From Trematomus loennbergii (lineage: Eukaryota > Chordata > Actinopteri > Perciformes > Nototheniidae): a stretch of DNA of 64,000 bases. Position numbers and translations under genes: made by a program. The stretch is from contig JAAOOA010001150.1 of the NCBI GenBank assembly GCA_012861695.1, forward strand, positions 1 to 64,000. The letters are read 5' to 3'. The notes beneath the pieces are model-generated. The model had not been told where the DNA came from. It made no database searches and saw nothing but the letters and a program-made list of their open reading frames with translations. Shown here one piece after another: positions 11,416 through 20,447 of the stretch (position 1 is the stretch's first letter; each line of letters opens with the position of its first letter).

Positions 11416-11666
11416 TGCCTGGAGGAACTCTTCTTTTTGAAGGGGAACAAGATCATCTGATTCCCTCCACTTCTCATCTCCTTTTGGAGAGTGACTTCTT
11501 AGTTGTTGCTGGCCGAATGATTGGACATTCATTCCTCCATGATGGGCCATGCCTAGGTGGACTGAGCCCAGCTATCCTGCATGTGCTCTTTGGTGGATCC
11601 CCGGAAGAAGCCAAAATAGATATTAAGGACTGTGTTGACCTTGATATCCGTGAGACAATCAAGTTG
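11416..11666 (+). CDS. HECT-like gene exon 9
   Basis: The exon is open throughout. It reads VPGGTLLFEGEQDHLIPST, then VVAGRMIGHSFLHDGP, LSPAILHVLFGGSPEEA and DLDIRETIK, ending in a GTATGT donor. GRMIGHSFLH-x-GP and DLDIRETIKLLEG are diagnostic of the fish G2E3-like HECT family. It joins exon 8 through a split valine codon and exon 10 through KL-LEG. Confidence 0.7.
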
Positions 11667-12000
11667 GTATGTTCATGTTGGTATTTTTCTAACCTTTGGA
11701 TATTATTTATTTAGCTGATCTACTTTCAAATACTGTTAACATCATGTGGCTACACTTTGCACCAGCAGGGGGTACTGAAGCACTATTAAACACCATACAC
11801 TGATATATTAAATATCATTAGAACACTTACAGATGTCCTCCTATAATATGTTTTTTGACAAAACATAGCTTTTATAGGTTACCAACTACTAACATGCTGA
11901 TTATAAGTTAAACTTCTTATGTTGTATCAAAGTTGAATGTTTATACAAGTATTGAGAAATTAACGATTCTTATCAAATTCATTCTCCTTGCCATTATTAG

Positions 12001-12039
12001 CTTGAGGGAACAGCAGAATTATCATCAGAAGAAAAAAAC
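12001..12039 (+). pseudogene. HECT-like gene exon 10, interrupted
   Basis: After a TTATTAG acceptor the exon reads LEGTAELSSEEKN and stops at the DIRS end. The ten bases beyond the DIRS (16204-16213) continue the same frame as LIK and then run into the LINE tail. Two independent retroelements therefore struck the same exon ten bases apart. Confidence 0.7.
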
Positions 12040-12276
12040 GGGGGGTTACGTATTGTAACCCTAGTTATATAAACACAGGCGGAGCCCTCTACTGGACTCT
12101 ATGGGTACTACTCTCTATCATGCTGTGCGTGCTTTCACCTACTGAATTTACGTAAACGTAGCCGGCCAATCGGGGCGAGCCTACCTGAATGCGCGCGCAG
12201 GCCCACAGTATATAAGGCGGCTCCAGCCGCCGCCCCACTATCTATACACTCTTCAGCGGACGGAAAGACAGGCAGG

Positions 12277-12374
12277 TAGAGGGCTCCGCCTGTGTTTATA
12301 TAACTAGGGTTACAATACGTAACCCCCCGTTATATCTCTCACAGGCTCCGCCCTCTACTGGACTCTATGGGTAC
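12277..12374. repeat. DIRS internal complementary region
   Basis: Bases 12277-12328 are the exact reverse complement of the low-coordinate end (12040-12091). Bases 12329-12374 are the exact reverse complement of the high-coordinate end (16158-16203). The junction is CCCCCC|GTTATA. This joined-ends structure is the hallmark template used by DIRS elements to regenerate their termini through a circular intermediate. Confidence 0.95.
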
Positions 12375-12870
12375 AGTGGGCGGAGCCCCGATGTATAAAC
12401 GCCCTGTCGTCCAACAACATCGACCCACCACACCGTCCCTGACCGGCTTTTGGCTAATATCCACTGCATCCCCACTTCCTCCCATCCGGTTGTAACCGTG
12501 GAGAAGTCGGGGCCGCAACTTGGATAAGGCACACTCACACACGCTTACCTCGTGTAGAGTGTGCATGGAAAAAAATTGTGCGGAGACTCCGTCTGGAGCC
12601 TACCGCGCACCATGTTCCCCAGGTCCCTCAGGAGCATGGGAAAACATAAGTGCACCACATCCCCCACACTCACACACGCTCCGTGTAGAGTGGGCATGGA
12701 CAATAGTGAGGAAGGCTCTCCCAGCCTGGCAGGCGGGGAGAGTCCTCCAGCCCTGTATGGGGCTGATTGTACACCATGTCTCCCGAGTCCCTCAGGAGCA
12801 TGGGAAAACACAAGTGTTTTATGTCCAGGGGGGGGGGTCAGATACCTGCTGACCCACAGCCACCCCCCTC

Positions 12871-13920
12871 TCACCAGTCATGCGTTGCCTCGGCAAGCAC
12901 CGACGACGAGAAGGAGCCAGACATGTCCAGGAGATAACATTTTATGAAGGGGCCTGGCGTAGACCAAGACGCCGCCGTGCATATATCTTCTACACTCACG
13001 CCGCTGAATAAGGCTGTTGACACAGCCACAGCCCGTGTAGAATGTGCACGGACCCCAGTGGGGAGGGCTCTCCCCGCCCGTCCATAGGCATGTGTAATGC
13101 ACCTGCATAGCCATCCTGTTAGGCGCTTCTTTGAGAGGGCTTTTCCAGCCACACCATCCCCAAAGCACACAAACAGTTGTTCAGTGCGCCTAATGGCAGC
13201 CGTGCGCTCTACATAGCATGCTAGCGCACGCACTGGGCAGAGGAGGTGCAATTTAGCCTCCCTGGCCCCAATATGGGGTGGAAGATTAAAGCCACCTAAC
13301 TGAATAGCCCTTGATCTGAATGAACTTCTGATACTCTTAGGAGTAAAGGAGTGGTTCGGCCTGAGTGTCGCCCCGCTACGGTCACCCCGGATCAAAAGAC
13401 AACTTGGGTGTACCGACAGAGCGGTCAGCTCGGACACTCTTTTAGCCGAAGTCAAGGCAAGTAGCAATGCTGTCTTCCATGACAGTGCTACTAGGGAGGA
13501 AAGCTCCAGAGGCTCAAATGGTTCTGTGACCAGAGCCTCGAGCACCAACGGCAGGTCCCACTGGGCGGAGGCGTGCACTACCGGGCGCTGCCTCCTGACC
13601 CCCTGCAAAAACCGCGTCATAAGCGGCTGACTGAAGGCTGACCTGCCTCCAAATCCCTCATGGCAGGACGAAATGGCTGCTGCATACACCTTAATTGTGG
13701 AATGAGCCAGCCCCCTGTCCACCAGTATCTGTAAGTAGGTAAGAATAGAGCCCAGCGTGCACGACAGAGGCTCTAGACTCCTTCCTTCACACCATCGCCG
13801 GAATCCCGCCCACTTTGGCCTGTAACAAGCTGTGGTGGATTCTGCTCTTGCTGCTTGGATAGTCTGAATAACGTTATCAGACAGCCCCACCTGTCTCAGC
13901 CTGTCCCTCTCAGGAGCCAA
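12871..13920 (-). CDS. DIRS tyrosine recombinase
   Basis: A 349-residue open frame. The N-terminal part (about residues 1-115) resembles the core-binding domain of DIRS recombinases: ARAESTTACYRPKWAGFRRW and AHSTIKVYAAAISS. The catalytic part has KRVSELTALSV for the first arginine, HSTRAVAVS for the H-x2-R box, and an ASWSTPGPFIKCYLLD segment that supplies the tyrosine. All the expected catalytic residues can be placed. Family enzymes integrate the circular DNA form without target duplication. The frame is intact although the RT of the same element is truncated, so it may be recently inserted or could act in trans. It was not checked for conserved residues by alignment. Confidence 0.85.
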   Translation of the reverse strand: MAPERDRLRQVGLSDNVIQTIQAARAESTTACYRPKWAGFRRWCEGRSLEPLSCTLGSILTYLQILVDRGLAHSTIKVYAAAISSCHEGFGGRSAFSQPLMTRFLQGVRRQRPVVHASAQWDLPLVLEALVTEPFEPLELSSLVALSWKTALLLALTSAKRVSELTALSVHPSCLLIRGDRSGATLRPNHSFTPKSIRSSFRSRAIQLGGFNLPPHIGAREAKLHLLCPVRALACYVERTAAIRRTEQLFVCFGDGVAGKALSKKRLTGWLCRCITHAYGRAGRALPTGVRAHSTRAVAVSTALFSGVSVEDICTAASWSTPGPFIKCYLLDMSGSFSSSVLAEATHDW

Positions 13921-14029
13921 GCCTGGAGAGGTTGGCCCAGAGTGGGTAACGCCCCTATTGCACCTGCTTCCTGAGACAGCGCTCCCCAGACCTGAGGAAT
14001 CGCTCAGGGCTGGCCCACCATCATCTGTG

Positions 14030-14722
14030 TTACCCCCGCGTTACCACGGCGCCAGGCGGCGATCTGGGGCCACCAGGATGATTGACAGCTGTTCCCGCCT
14101 CACCCTCTCCAGGAGGGGGGGGATAAGGTGCAGCGGTGGAAAGGCGTAAAGCAGCTTTCTTGGCCATGGCTCGTGTGCAAATGTCGACCCCCAAGGGCGG
14201 TTGTCCCACCGAGCCAGGTGCTAATTTGCTGAACGTGCGTGGGGTTAGGGAGTAGCCGAACGGCAGTCTGTTGTACTCGTAGGCTATCCCCTGGAAGGCA
14301 AAACGCAAATACTTTCTGTGCTTTGGAGCAATTTCGACATGAAAGTAAGCGTCCTTCAGGTCGATGGTTGTAAACCAATCGCCTGGCTGCACCAGTCCCA
14401 GTAACTGTTTCATAGTCAACATATGGAACTTTTTGCATGCAATGTGCCGGTTCAAGCCCCGAAGATCCAGAATGGGCCTGAATTCTCCTGTTTTCTTGGG
14501 AACCAGAAAGTACAGGGAATAGTGCCCCTTCTCTCTGTCTGGAGAGTGCACAACAGACACCGCATGTTTCTGCAACAGGGCCTGAACCTCTGCTGAGAGG
14601 AAACCTATCTCCTCTTGGGATGACAGATTTGCCTCTCTTATGCCTCTGAACGGAGGAGGGACGCTGCAAAACTGGAGTGAATACCCCAGTCTCAGTGTCC
14701 TGTCCATCCACTCTGTTAACAC
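14030..14722 (-). pseudogene. DIRS reverse transcriptase, N-terminal part
   Basis: The recognisable RT portion reads GHYSLYFLVPKKTGEFRPIL, DLRGLNRHIACKKFHML, GDWFTTIDLKDAYFHV, LRFAFQGIAYEYNRLPFGYS and LTPRTFSK. After that the frame becomes meaningless, so the YxDD catalytic box, RNase H and methyltransferase regions are missing. The remaining motifs are those of DIRS RTs (LDLRGLNRH, TIDLKDAYFH, LPFG). The upstream part of the polyprotein (to about 15296) is open in a neighbouring frame, which implies overlapping frames or a frameshift. Confidence 0.8.
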
Positions 14723-15339
14723 ACAACTGATTTTCCATTACCCATAACATTGTGTTAGGGGATGTGCAATCAGCTGAGGAGCTGCAGCTATGAAGCTGTG
14801 ATACTCTCTGGTGGCCCACTCCGCCGTCAAACCCTTCATAAAAGGAAGTTTGACCCATGGGGGGCTGACACAGAAAGGGCCGCTTTTCAATAATGCAGTT
14901 TTCACTCTGAGAAAAAAACGACCGATTTTCCACTGACGTTCCTGAACGCACCACAGCATGCTCCTGTGAGAGCGCGTGCTCCGCCATAATGTTTTCTCTC
15001 AGAGAAAAAGAGGCATTAAACGGAGCTTTTACACTCGGCGTGATGTGTTTTTTAACAACCTCACGCCGCCCATAATGCCCTTGTACCCGCATAGCATTCT
15101 GCTTCCTGCGGTTTATCACACACGCGCTGGTTGCTTTCTGTACTGGAATTACAACTGGGGTGGCGAGAGGGGAATCTGTACAGGCATTACCGTGAAGTGC
15201 GGGATTGTGGAAAGGAATGATTCTCACACTGGAATAAATGCAATTATTTTTATTTATGCACACAGTAGGATCATAAACACTGGAGGCAGGATTCATCCTC
15301 GCGTCCTGGGTGGAGAGAGCCCTCTCCGCTGGGACGCTA

Positions 15340-16165
15340 CCTCCCGCCGCCCGTCAACTCCGAGCGGGCGGCGCACCCCAACCCGCGGCCCTCTGCTGAC
15401 GCGGGGCCGGGGGAGGATTTCTCCGGGATCGCCCAGCTTGGCCTCGTGGAGCCCTCTGGGATCACCGCGCAGAGCTGGGCGAGTAAGCAGGAGAGGCAAC
15501 GGACGCCATGGGAACCGAGGCCCTGCGCCTGTCTCTCCGTCTTACTGTCGGTCCGCGCTCGCCCCGCTGAGGGAGAGCCAGCGGCAGCATCCGGCTGAGC
15601 TGCTCTCTTTCCTCCTCCAGCCGGCGAAAGCGATGTGTCACCGCAGTAACGGACCCGAAGAGCCCTGCCGTGGATATAGGGGCTCCCAGGAGATCGTCCC
15701 GGTCCGACCGAGACAATGCCGTGAGTCCCAACCACACATGTCGTGACCCCACTGTGGCTAGGGACATCACACGGCCAGCTGCAGCCGCCACACCGTTCAC
15801 CAGATTGTTAATCTGTCCGATGCAGCGGTCCACATAATCGCCCGGGTCGTCCTGAGACGAGGGGGCGGAGGTTTCTGGTTGAGGGGTAATCAGTGATACC
15901 CCCAACACGCCAGGTTGTTGCCCGCCGCGGCCATCTGTCCCCCGAGGCGGAATATCCTATCAAGATATTCCAATGCCTCACGGTCACGAGGCAGCGGGGG
16001 CAGGGGCCTTCTCCCCTCCGCCCAACCAGCTGCCTGGGGAAGCAGATGGGCCGCCAGGGGGGCACACCGGGACACCCTGAGTGGGTGTAGCCGCCTTATA
16101 TACTGGTAGGCTCGCCCCGATTGGCCGGTGAAAGCACGCACAGCATGATAGAGAGTAGTACCCAT
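15340..16165 (-). pseudogene. DIRS Gag-like region
   Basis: Two overlapping frames cover it. One (15890-16165) reads a basic N-terminal part ending LEYLDRIFRLGGQMAAAGNN. The other (15462-15908) reads GRVMSLATVGSRHVWLGLTA, SRSDRDDLLGAPIS, AGLFGSVTAVTHRFRRLEEE. The same peptide pattern (SRHVWPGLTALSKKDREDLL) is found in DIRS-2 at 25839-26276, which supports a real conserved protein. Position upstream of the RT fits a DIRS Gag. A frame change near 15900 suggests one indel. Confidence 0.65.
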
Positions 16166-16498
16166 AGAGTCCAGTAGAGGGCGGAGCCTGTGAGAGATAT
16201 AACCTCATCAAGGTTCAAGGTTCAAGGTTCTTTATTGTCAATCTGACATAGCTACAGAGTAATTATGCAGTTGAAAATCTTATGTCACAGGCTTCTCCAA
16301 CAATGCAACATAATAACATAATAACAATAAGAGCATGAGCAATACAAAAATAATAATAGTTATAAAAATGAAATAAAGTTATGATGTGGAATAGTGCAGT
16401 ACGAGTCTATATACAAGTTATTGGAATGATATATATATATTAGGTATTAGATACATACTACTGAGTAGCAGATGAATGTTTGATGTTGTTTCAACAGT

Positions 16499-18346
16499 TC
16501 AATTTTTTAACAGTCTCACTGCCCGCGGGAAGAAACTGTCTCCGAATCTTCTTGTCCTTGCCAGGATGCTGCGGTAACGTCTGCCAGACGGCAACAGAAA
16601 GAACAGTTTGTGGCTGGGGTGATGGGGGTCTTTGATAATCCGTAGTGATTTCTTCCTGAGCCGCTGGGAGTAAAGGTCCTCCATGGATGGCAGCTCCGTC
16701 CTGGTGATGTGCTGTGCAGTTTTCACCACCCTCTGTAAAGCCTTACGATCGAGGTCGGTGCAGCTGCCGTACCAGGCCGTCATGCTGCCAGTGAGGATAC
16801 TCTCTATCGTGCACCTGTAGAAGTTGCAGAGTATCCTGGAATCCATTTTGAACCTCCTCAACCTGCGGAGGAAGAAGAGCCGCTGTCGAGCTTTCTTGGT
16901 GATGGTGGTGGTGTGAAGAGACCATGTCAGGTCCTCAGTGATGTGGACCCCAAGGAACCTGAAGCTTTTGACTCTCTCCACCGTAGTCCCATTGATGGCG
17001 ATGGGGGCGTGTCCCTCTCCCTGCTGCTTCCTGTAATCCACAATCAGCTCCTTTGTTTTGCTGATGTTGAGATGGAGGTTGTTATCCTGGCACCAAGATG
17101 TCAGGTTTTCGACCTCCTCTCTGTACGCCGTCTCGTCATCGTCTGTGATCTGGCCGATGACGGTCGTGTCATCAGCAAACTTCACGATGGTGTTGGAGCT
17201 GTGTGTGGCCACGCAGTCGTGGGTGAACAGGGAGTAGAGGAGAGGGCTGAGCACGCAGCCTTGAGGGGCACCGGTGTTGAGAATCAGGGTGGAGGATGTG
17301 ATATTTCCCACCCGCACTGCCTGGGGTCTGCCCGTCAGGAAGTTCAGGATCCAGTCACAGAGGGCGCTGTTGAGCCCGAGGTCTCTGAGCTTGATGGCCA
17401 GCTTGGAGGGCACAATGGTATTGAATGCTGAACTGTAGTCAATGAACAGCATTCTCACATATGTGTTCCTGTTCTTCGGGTCCAGGTGTGAGAGGGCAGT
17501 GTGGAGGGTGAGGGCTATGGCGTCGTCTGTGGACCTGTTTGCTCTGTAGGCAAACTGCAGGGGGTCCAGAGATTCAGGGAGGGAGGAGGTGATGAATAAT
17601 TTGACTAACCGCTCAAAGCACTTCATTATGATGGAGGTGAGTGCTACTGGGCGGTAGTCGTTGGGGCAGGTGATGATTGTCTTTTTGGGGACAGGAATGA
17701 TGGTGGAGTGTTTAAAACATGTGGGGACTACAGACTGCAGCAGGGACCTGTTGAAGATGTCTGTGAACACCTCTGCCAGCTGAACTGCACACACCCTGAG
17801 AACACGGCCAGGGATGCCATCAGGTCCAGGAGCCTTGTGTGGGTTAACCCTTTTAAAGGATTTACACACATCTGCCCTATTTAAAACAAAAGGGCAGTGT
17901 AGCTCCTGGTCCCTCTGTACCTCCACAGCCTGGCTGCTCTCAAAGCGTGCAAAAAAACTGTTTAGCTCATCTGGGAGAGATGCGCACGCAGACACTCCCG
18001 CAGCACCCCCCGCTGCTCCTTTGTAGTCAGTCATTGTCCTTAGTCCCGCCCACATATTCCTAGTGTTACAGCCTTTGAAGTCAGATTCCACCTTGTCTTT
18101 GTACTGTCTCTTTGCATTTTTAATTGCTCTCCGGAGATCATACCTAGACTTCCTGTACTCCTCCAAATCTCCCGCTGTGTGCGCGAGAGTGCGCGCTTTC
18201 AGTTTGCCGCGCACCTCACCGTTTACCCAGGGCTTTTGATTTGGGAATGTCCGTACAGAAACCTTCGGTACCACGTCATCGATGCATTTCCCAATGTAGC
18301 AGATGACAGTGTCCGTGTGTGTGTTGATGTTATTGTCCTCAAACAC
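16499..18346 (-). CDS. LINE reverse transcriptase (615 residues)
   Basis: The frame is open for 615 residues. RT landmarks in order are APGPDGIPGRVLR, NDYRPVALTSIIMKCFERLV, FAYRANRSTDDAI, MLFIDYSSAFNTI, TGAPQGCVLSPLLYSLF, VKFADDTTVIG (catalytic F-A-D-D) and VKSFRFLGVHI, then a C-terminal SILTGSMTAWYG segment. This pattern matches the CR1/L2/Rex1-type RTs widespread in fish. The open frame suggests a fairly young copy. A one-base deletion near 18340 separates it from the endonuclease frame (DEALQ-type sequence shifted to DEHCR), so the copy cannot be active. Confidence 0.85.
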   Translation of the reverse strand: MFEDNNINTHTDTVICYIGKCIDDVVPKVSVRTFPNQKPWVNGEVRGKLKARTLAHTAGDLEEYRKSRYDLRRAIKNAKRQYKDKVESDFKGCNTRNMWAGLRTMTDYKGAAGGAAGVSACASLPDELNSFFARFESSQAVEVQRDQELHCPFVLNRADVCKSFKRVNPHKAPGPDGIPGRVLRVCAVQLAEVFTDIFNRSLLQSVVPTCFKHSTIIPVPKKTIITCPNDYRPVALTSIIMKCFERLVKLFITSSLPESLDPLQFAYRANRSTDDAIALTLHTALSHLDPKNRNTYVRMLFIDYSSAFNTIVPSKLAIKLRDLGLNSALCDWILNFLTGRPQAVRVGNITSSTLILNTGAPQGCVLSPLLYSLFTHDCVATHSSNTIVKFADDTTVIGQITDDDETAYREEVENLTSWCQDNNLHLNISKTKELIVDYRKQQGEGHAPIAINGTTVERVKSFRFLGVHITEDLTWSLHTTTITKKARQRLFFLRRLRRFKMDSRILCNFYRCTIESILTGSMTAWYGSCTDLDRKALQRVVKTAQHITRTELPSMEDLYSQRLRKKSLRIIKDPHHPSHKLFFLLPSGRRYRSILARTRRFGDSFFPRAVRLLKN

Positions 18347-18810
18347 ACTCCAATCCGTGGATGCAAAGCAATCCTGCAGTGCTCATCTGACTCCTCGCTC
18401 CATCGTTGTACTGTCCTTGTTATCGGTCTGTCCCTTTTAAGTTTCTGCTTGTACGCAGGCAACAACAGTAGTGAGATATGGTCTGATTTGCCGAAGGGAG
18501 GGCGAGGGAGAGCCTTATATCCATTCCGGAAAGGGGAATAAACATGGTCCAGTATGTTTCCCCCGCGCGTCGGGAAGTTGATGTGTTGGTAATATTTTGG
18601 CAAAACCTTCTTCATGTTGGCGGTGTTGAAATCTCCGGCCACAACGAACGCCGCATCTGGCCGTGAAGTCTCGGTTTTATCAATAATCCCAAACAGCTGA
18701 TCGAGTGCCGTGTTGTTGTCGGCGAGTGGCTGCGGGGGGATATACACTGCTGTTATCACAACAGATGTGAATTCCCTCGGCAGATGGAAGGCCCGACATG
18801 ACGAGATCAT
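18223..18810 (-). pseudogene. LINE endonuclease C-terminal part
   Basis: The frame reads VVITAVYIPPQPLADNN, AAFVVAGDFNTANMKKVLPK, GNILDHVYSPFRNGY and FGKSDHISLLLLP. GDFN and SDH are catalytic motifs of apurinic-type LINE endonucleases. The first catalytic segments are missing through 5' truncation, and the frame breaks shortly after the linker that leads into the RT. Confidence 0.8.
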
Positions 18811-18876
18811 TATTGTTATTTAAATATTAACTGAAAGCAATTATAATAAAATGAATGTATTCTCTGTTTTATAAAG

Positions 18877-19097
18877 CATCTCCCCATATCCTTGGGAAAC
18901 TTGTGCAGTTCTGGATAGGATGGAATGTGCTTCCTAGACATGACCTGGATGTGACCGTGGTGGAGAGCAACTTCCCCAGCTCTTCCACATGCTTTCACCA
19001 GCTGAAACTTCCAGGACATTACAAAGAGTACTGTACGTTTGAAAGGGACATTCTTGCTGCTATTTGGAGCACTGAAACTGGGTTCGGAATGATCTGA
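18877..19097 (+). CDS. HECT-like gene, terminal exon with catalytic cysteine
   Basis: The exon follows an ATAAAG acceptor and reads SPHILGKLVQFWIGWNVLP, VESNFPSSSTCFHQLKLP, GHYKEYCTFERDILAAIW and TETGFGMI before TGA. This is the HECT C-lobe: the S-T-C-F-x2-L-x-LP box carries the thioester cysteine, and the TGFG ending is typical. The phase is compatible with a codon split after its first base. The exon itself looks intact, but it is separated from exon 10 by two retroelements, and the intervening HECT segment is not present. Confidence 0.7.
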
Positions 19098-19222
19098 AGA
19101 GACGGACACACCTTAGTACTTGTGTAAGATTTGTTGTCTTTTGTTTGGCCGGCCAAAAATGTATGTTTTCAGAGAGGAAAAAAAACTCAGTTAATGCCTA
19201 CTCTGGCCAGTTTGTGTAACAC

Positions 19223-19301
19223 TGAAAATATATAAAGATAAACATGCTTTCCTTGTTATTGCACATAACAAGGAAAGCATGTTTATCTTTATATATTTTC
19301 A
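19223..19301. repeat. Perfect 37-bp palindrome with 5-base loop
   Basis: Left arm 19223-19259 and right arm 19265-19301 are exact reverse complements around the loop TGCAC. The arms include AACATGCTTTCCTTGTTAT. It lies about 125 bp beyond the HECT stop codon. It could be a transcript hairpin, a residue of a foldback element or an assembly/cloning artefact. Confidence 0.9.
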
Positions 19302-19593
19302 AAGTTTTAAATTGATATTGGTTACAAAATGTTCATTAACTGTAACAAATGTATATTTCTTGATGCATTACAGTAAGTGTTGATTCACAAGCATATGGTT
19401 CAGTGCAACACATGTTTAAAATTACTACTGAACGTAATTTCATTACCATTTCATTTTTATTGTATTCAAATCTAAATATACTGAATCTTGGTACCAGCGT
19501 CTTAACTCAGTCAAATATTGTCACCTAATCGTCCTAGTCGAAACTTTAAAAGACTACATTTCCCACAGCAACAGCCTTTTGATACACACACAT

Positions 19594-19791
19594 TTACTGT
19601 AGCATTTCAGTCAATAAGCTCACAGTTTGTACATAGACATTCCACACATTGGACAGAGGGCCATCAGGGTCTGGAAGTCTTTCCACTTCCTGGTCAGTCA
19701 GTGAACGTTGCAGCTGAACTTCAGGGACCACAACATGAGACTGGCGATGAGCACATGGTCCAGCCCAGTCAACTCCAAACTCAATGTCAAC
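19594..19791 (-). CDS. Candidate terminal exon of a convergent gene
   Basis: On the - strand a GCAATTGCAG acceptor is followed by VDIEFGVDWAGPCAHRQSH, VVVPEVQLQRSLTDQEVERL and LSNVWNVYVQTVSLLTEMLQ, then a stop. The GVDW-x-GP and V-VPE-x(4)-LT pattern with a V-Y-V-Q-T ending loosely recalls the C-terminus of integrase-core-type proteins multiplied in fish genomes. That resemblance is from memory and weak. It is convergent with the HECT-like gene, 500 bp past its stop. A possible upstream exon is at 19905-20075. Confidence 0.35.
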   Translation of the reverse strand, partial: VDIEFGVDWAGPCAHRQSHVVVPEVQLQRSLTDQEVERLPDPDGPLSNVWNVYVQTVSLLTEMLQ

Positions 19792-19904
19792 CTGCAATTG
19801 CAAGAGCTAAAGTTAGAGTCAACCAAAATCAAAGTTTTAGTATATATGTCAGTTAATTCATTTTATATAACCTAAAGTTTTGTATCATCTCCTGGAATTC
19901 CTGA

Positions 19905-20075
19905 TTAATGTCCCATGAACAGCTATGACATCAATCAAATAATTAGAAAGAGCAGAAAGCCCTGATGTATCATTATCTTCCTTAATTGCTTATTCTGGTT
20001 GATCACAGCATTTTAGGAATACCTCATAGAAGTGTTTAAAGTGCCGATGATATGCAGAATAAAATAATTCCATCA
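19905..20075 (-). pseudogene. Possible upstream exon of the convergent gene
   Basis: The - strand reads ELFYSAYHRHFKHFYEVF, LKCCDQPE, a TAA, then AIKEDNDTSGLSALSNYLID and VIAVHGTLIRNSRR. Apart from one in-frame stop it is open for about 55 codons and lies directly upstream of the exon at 19594-19791. It is not recognised as a known domain. Confidence 0.25.
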
Positions 20076-20447
20076 CATTCAGTTTCCTCGACAACAGGCC
20101 ACTATTTGTTACATTGTGCTACTATATGCACTTTGGAATGGACCTCCCTTGTATTATTTGTTTTAAACAGTTTGTGTAATGGCAGAAAAAGTGGGTATTA
20201 GTGTTAACATGGTCCCATGTAGGAAAGTAAAGTCAAAGTCAAAATAAAACTATTGAATACAATCAAACCTGTATTTCATTTCATTTCATTTCAAACCTTT
20301 ATTTATCCAGGTTGTATCCCATTGAGATCATTGATCTCTTTTTCAAGAGAGACCTGCTCAAGTAGGTTCCACATGAAACATTAAAAACATAACAGAGCAA
20401 CAAAAGGACATCATACAGTAGCATTACAGGGATTACAATTTACATAA

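Larger units (their letters stand above)
8726..12039 (+). pseudogene. G2E3-like HECT-domain gene, 5' part (split by transposons)
   Basis: A spliced gene on the + strand. Exons suggested by GT/AG borders are 8726-8789, 8914-9005, 9228-9431, 9593-9831, 9945-10056, 10443-10651, 10757-10953, 11047-11133, 11416-11666 and 12001-12039, continuing at 16204-16213. The terminal exon is 18877-19097. The family is the multicopy fish proteins annotated as G2/M phase-specific E3 ubiquitin ligase-like: an N-terminal domain with a KL-x-NGGGFELL core, a small zinc finger and a degenerate HECT domain. A DIRS and a LINE sit in exon 10, exon 7 carries a one-base frameshift, and the phases of exons 2/3 and 4/5 do not join cleanly. 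The locus should therefore not make a full protein. The middle of the HECT domain is missing. Confidence 0.7.
12040..16203 (-). mobile_element. DIRS-type retrotransposon DIRS-1 (internally deleted)
   Basis: On the - strand the order is Gag-like region, reverse transcriptase, tyrosine recombinase, as in DIRS elements. The inverted terminal repeats share a CTCTACTGGACTCTATGGG core (12083-12200 and 16094-16183). An internal complementary region at 12277-12374 is perfectly complementary to both outer ends. No target duplication is seen; the trinucleotide AAC lies at both borders, as expected for recombinase-mediated integration. The RT stops before its catalytic YxDD box, and RNase H and methyltransferase regions are absent, so this copy is non-autonomous although its recombinase frame is open. 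Confidence 0.9.
16206..18810 (-). mobile_element. LINE-1 in window: CR1/L2-group non-LTR retrotransposon, 5'-truncated
   Basis: On the - strand the copy has the end of an endonuclease domain, a near-complete reverse transcriptase, a 3' UTR and a tail of GAACCTT units at 16206-16240. It is truncated at 18810 inside the endonuclease, as usual for target-primed copies. It sits ten bases downstream of the DIRS in the same HECT-gene exon; its truncation point lies in intron-like sequence before the terminal exon. Confidence 0.85.

Noticed and set aside
14100..15296. 398-residue frame on the - strand as a single protein
   Set aside because: Its second half is an out-of-frame reading of the RT region (14722-14190 has the true RT motifs in another frame), so it is not one intact protein.
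14976..15746. 256-residue open frame on the + strand
   Set aside because: It is antisense to the DIRS Gag and upstream RT region. The - strand frames match a second DIRS copy, the + frame matches nothing recognised.
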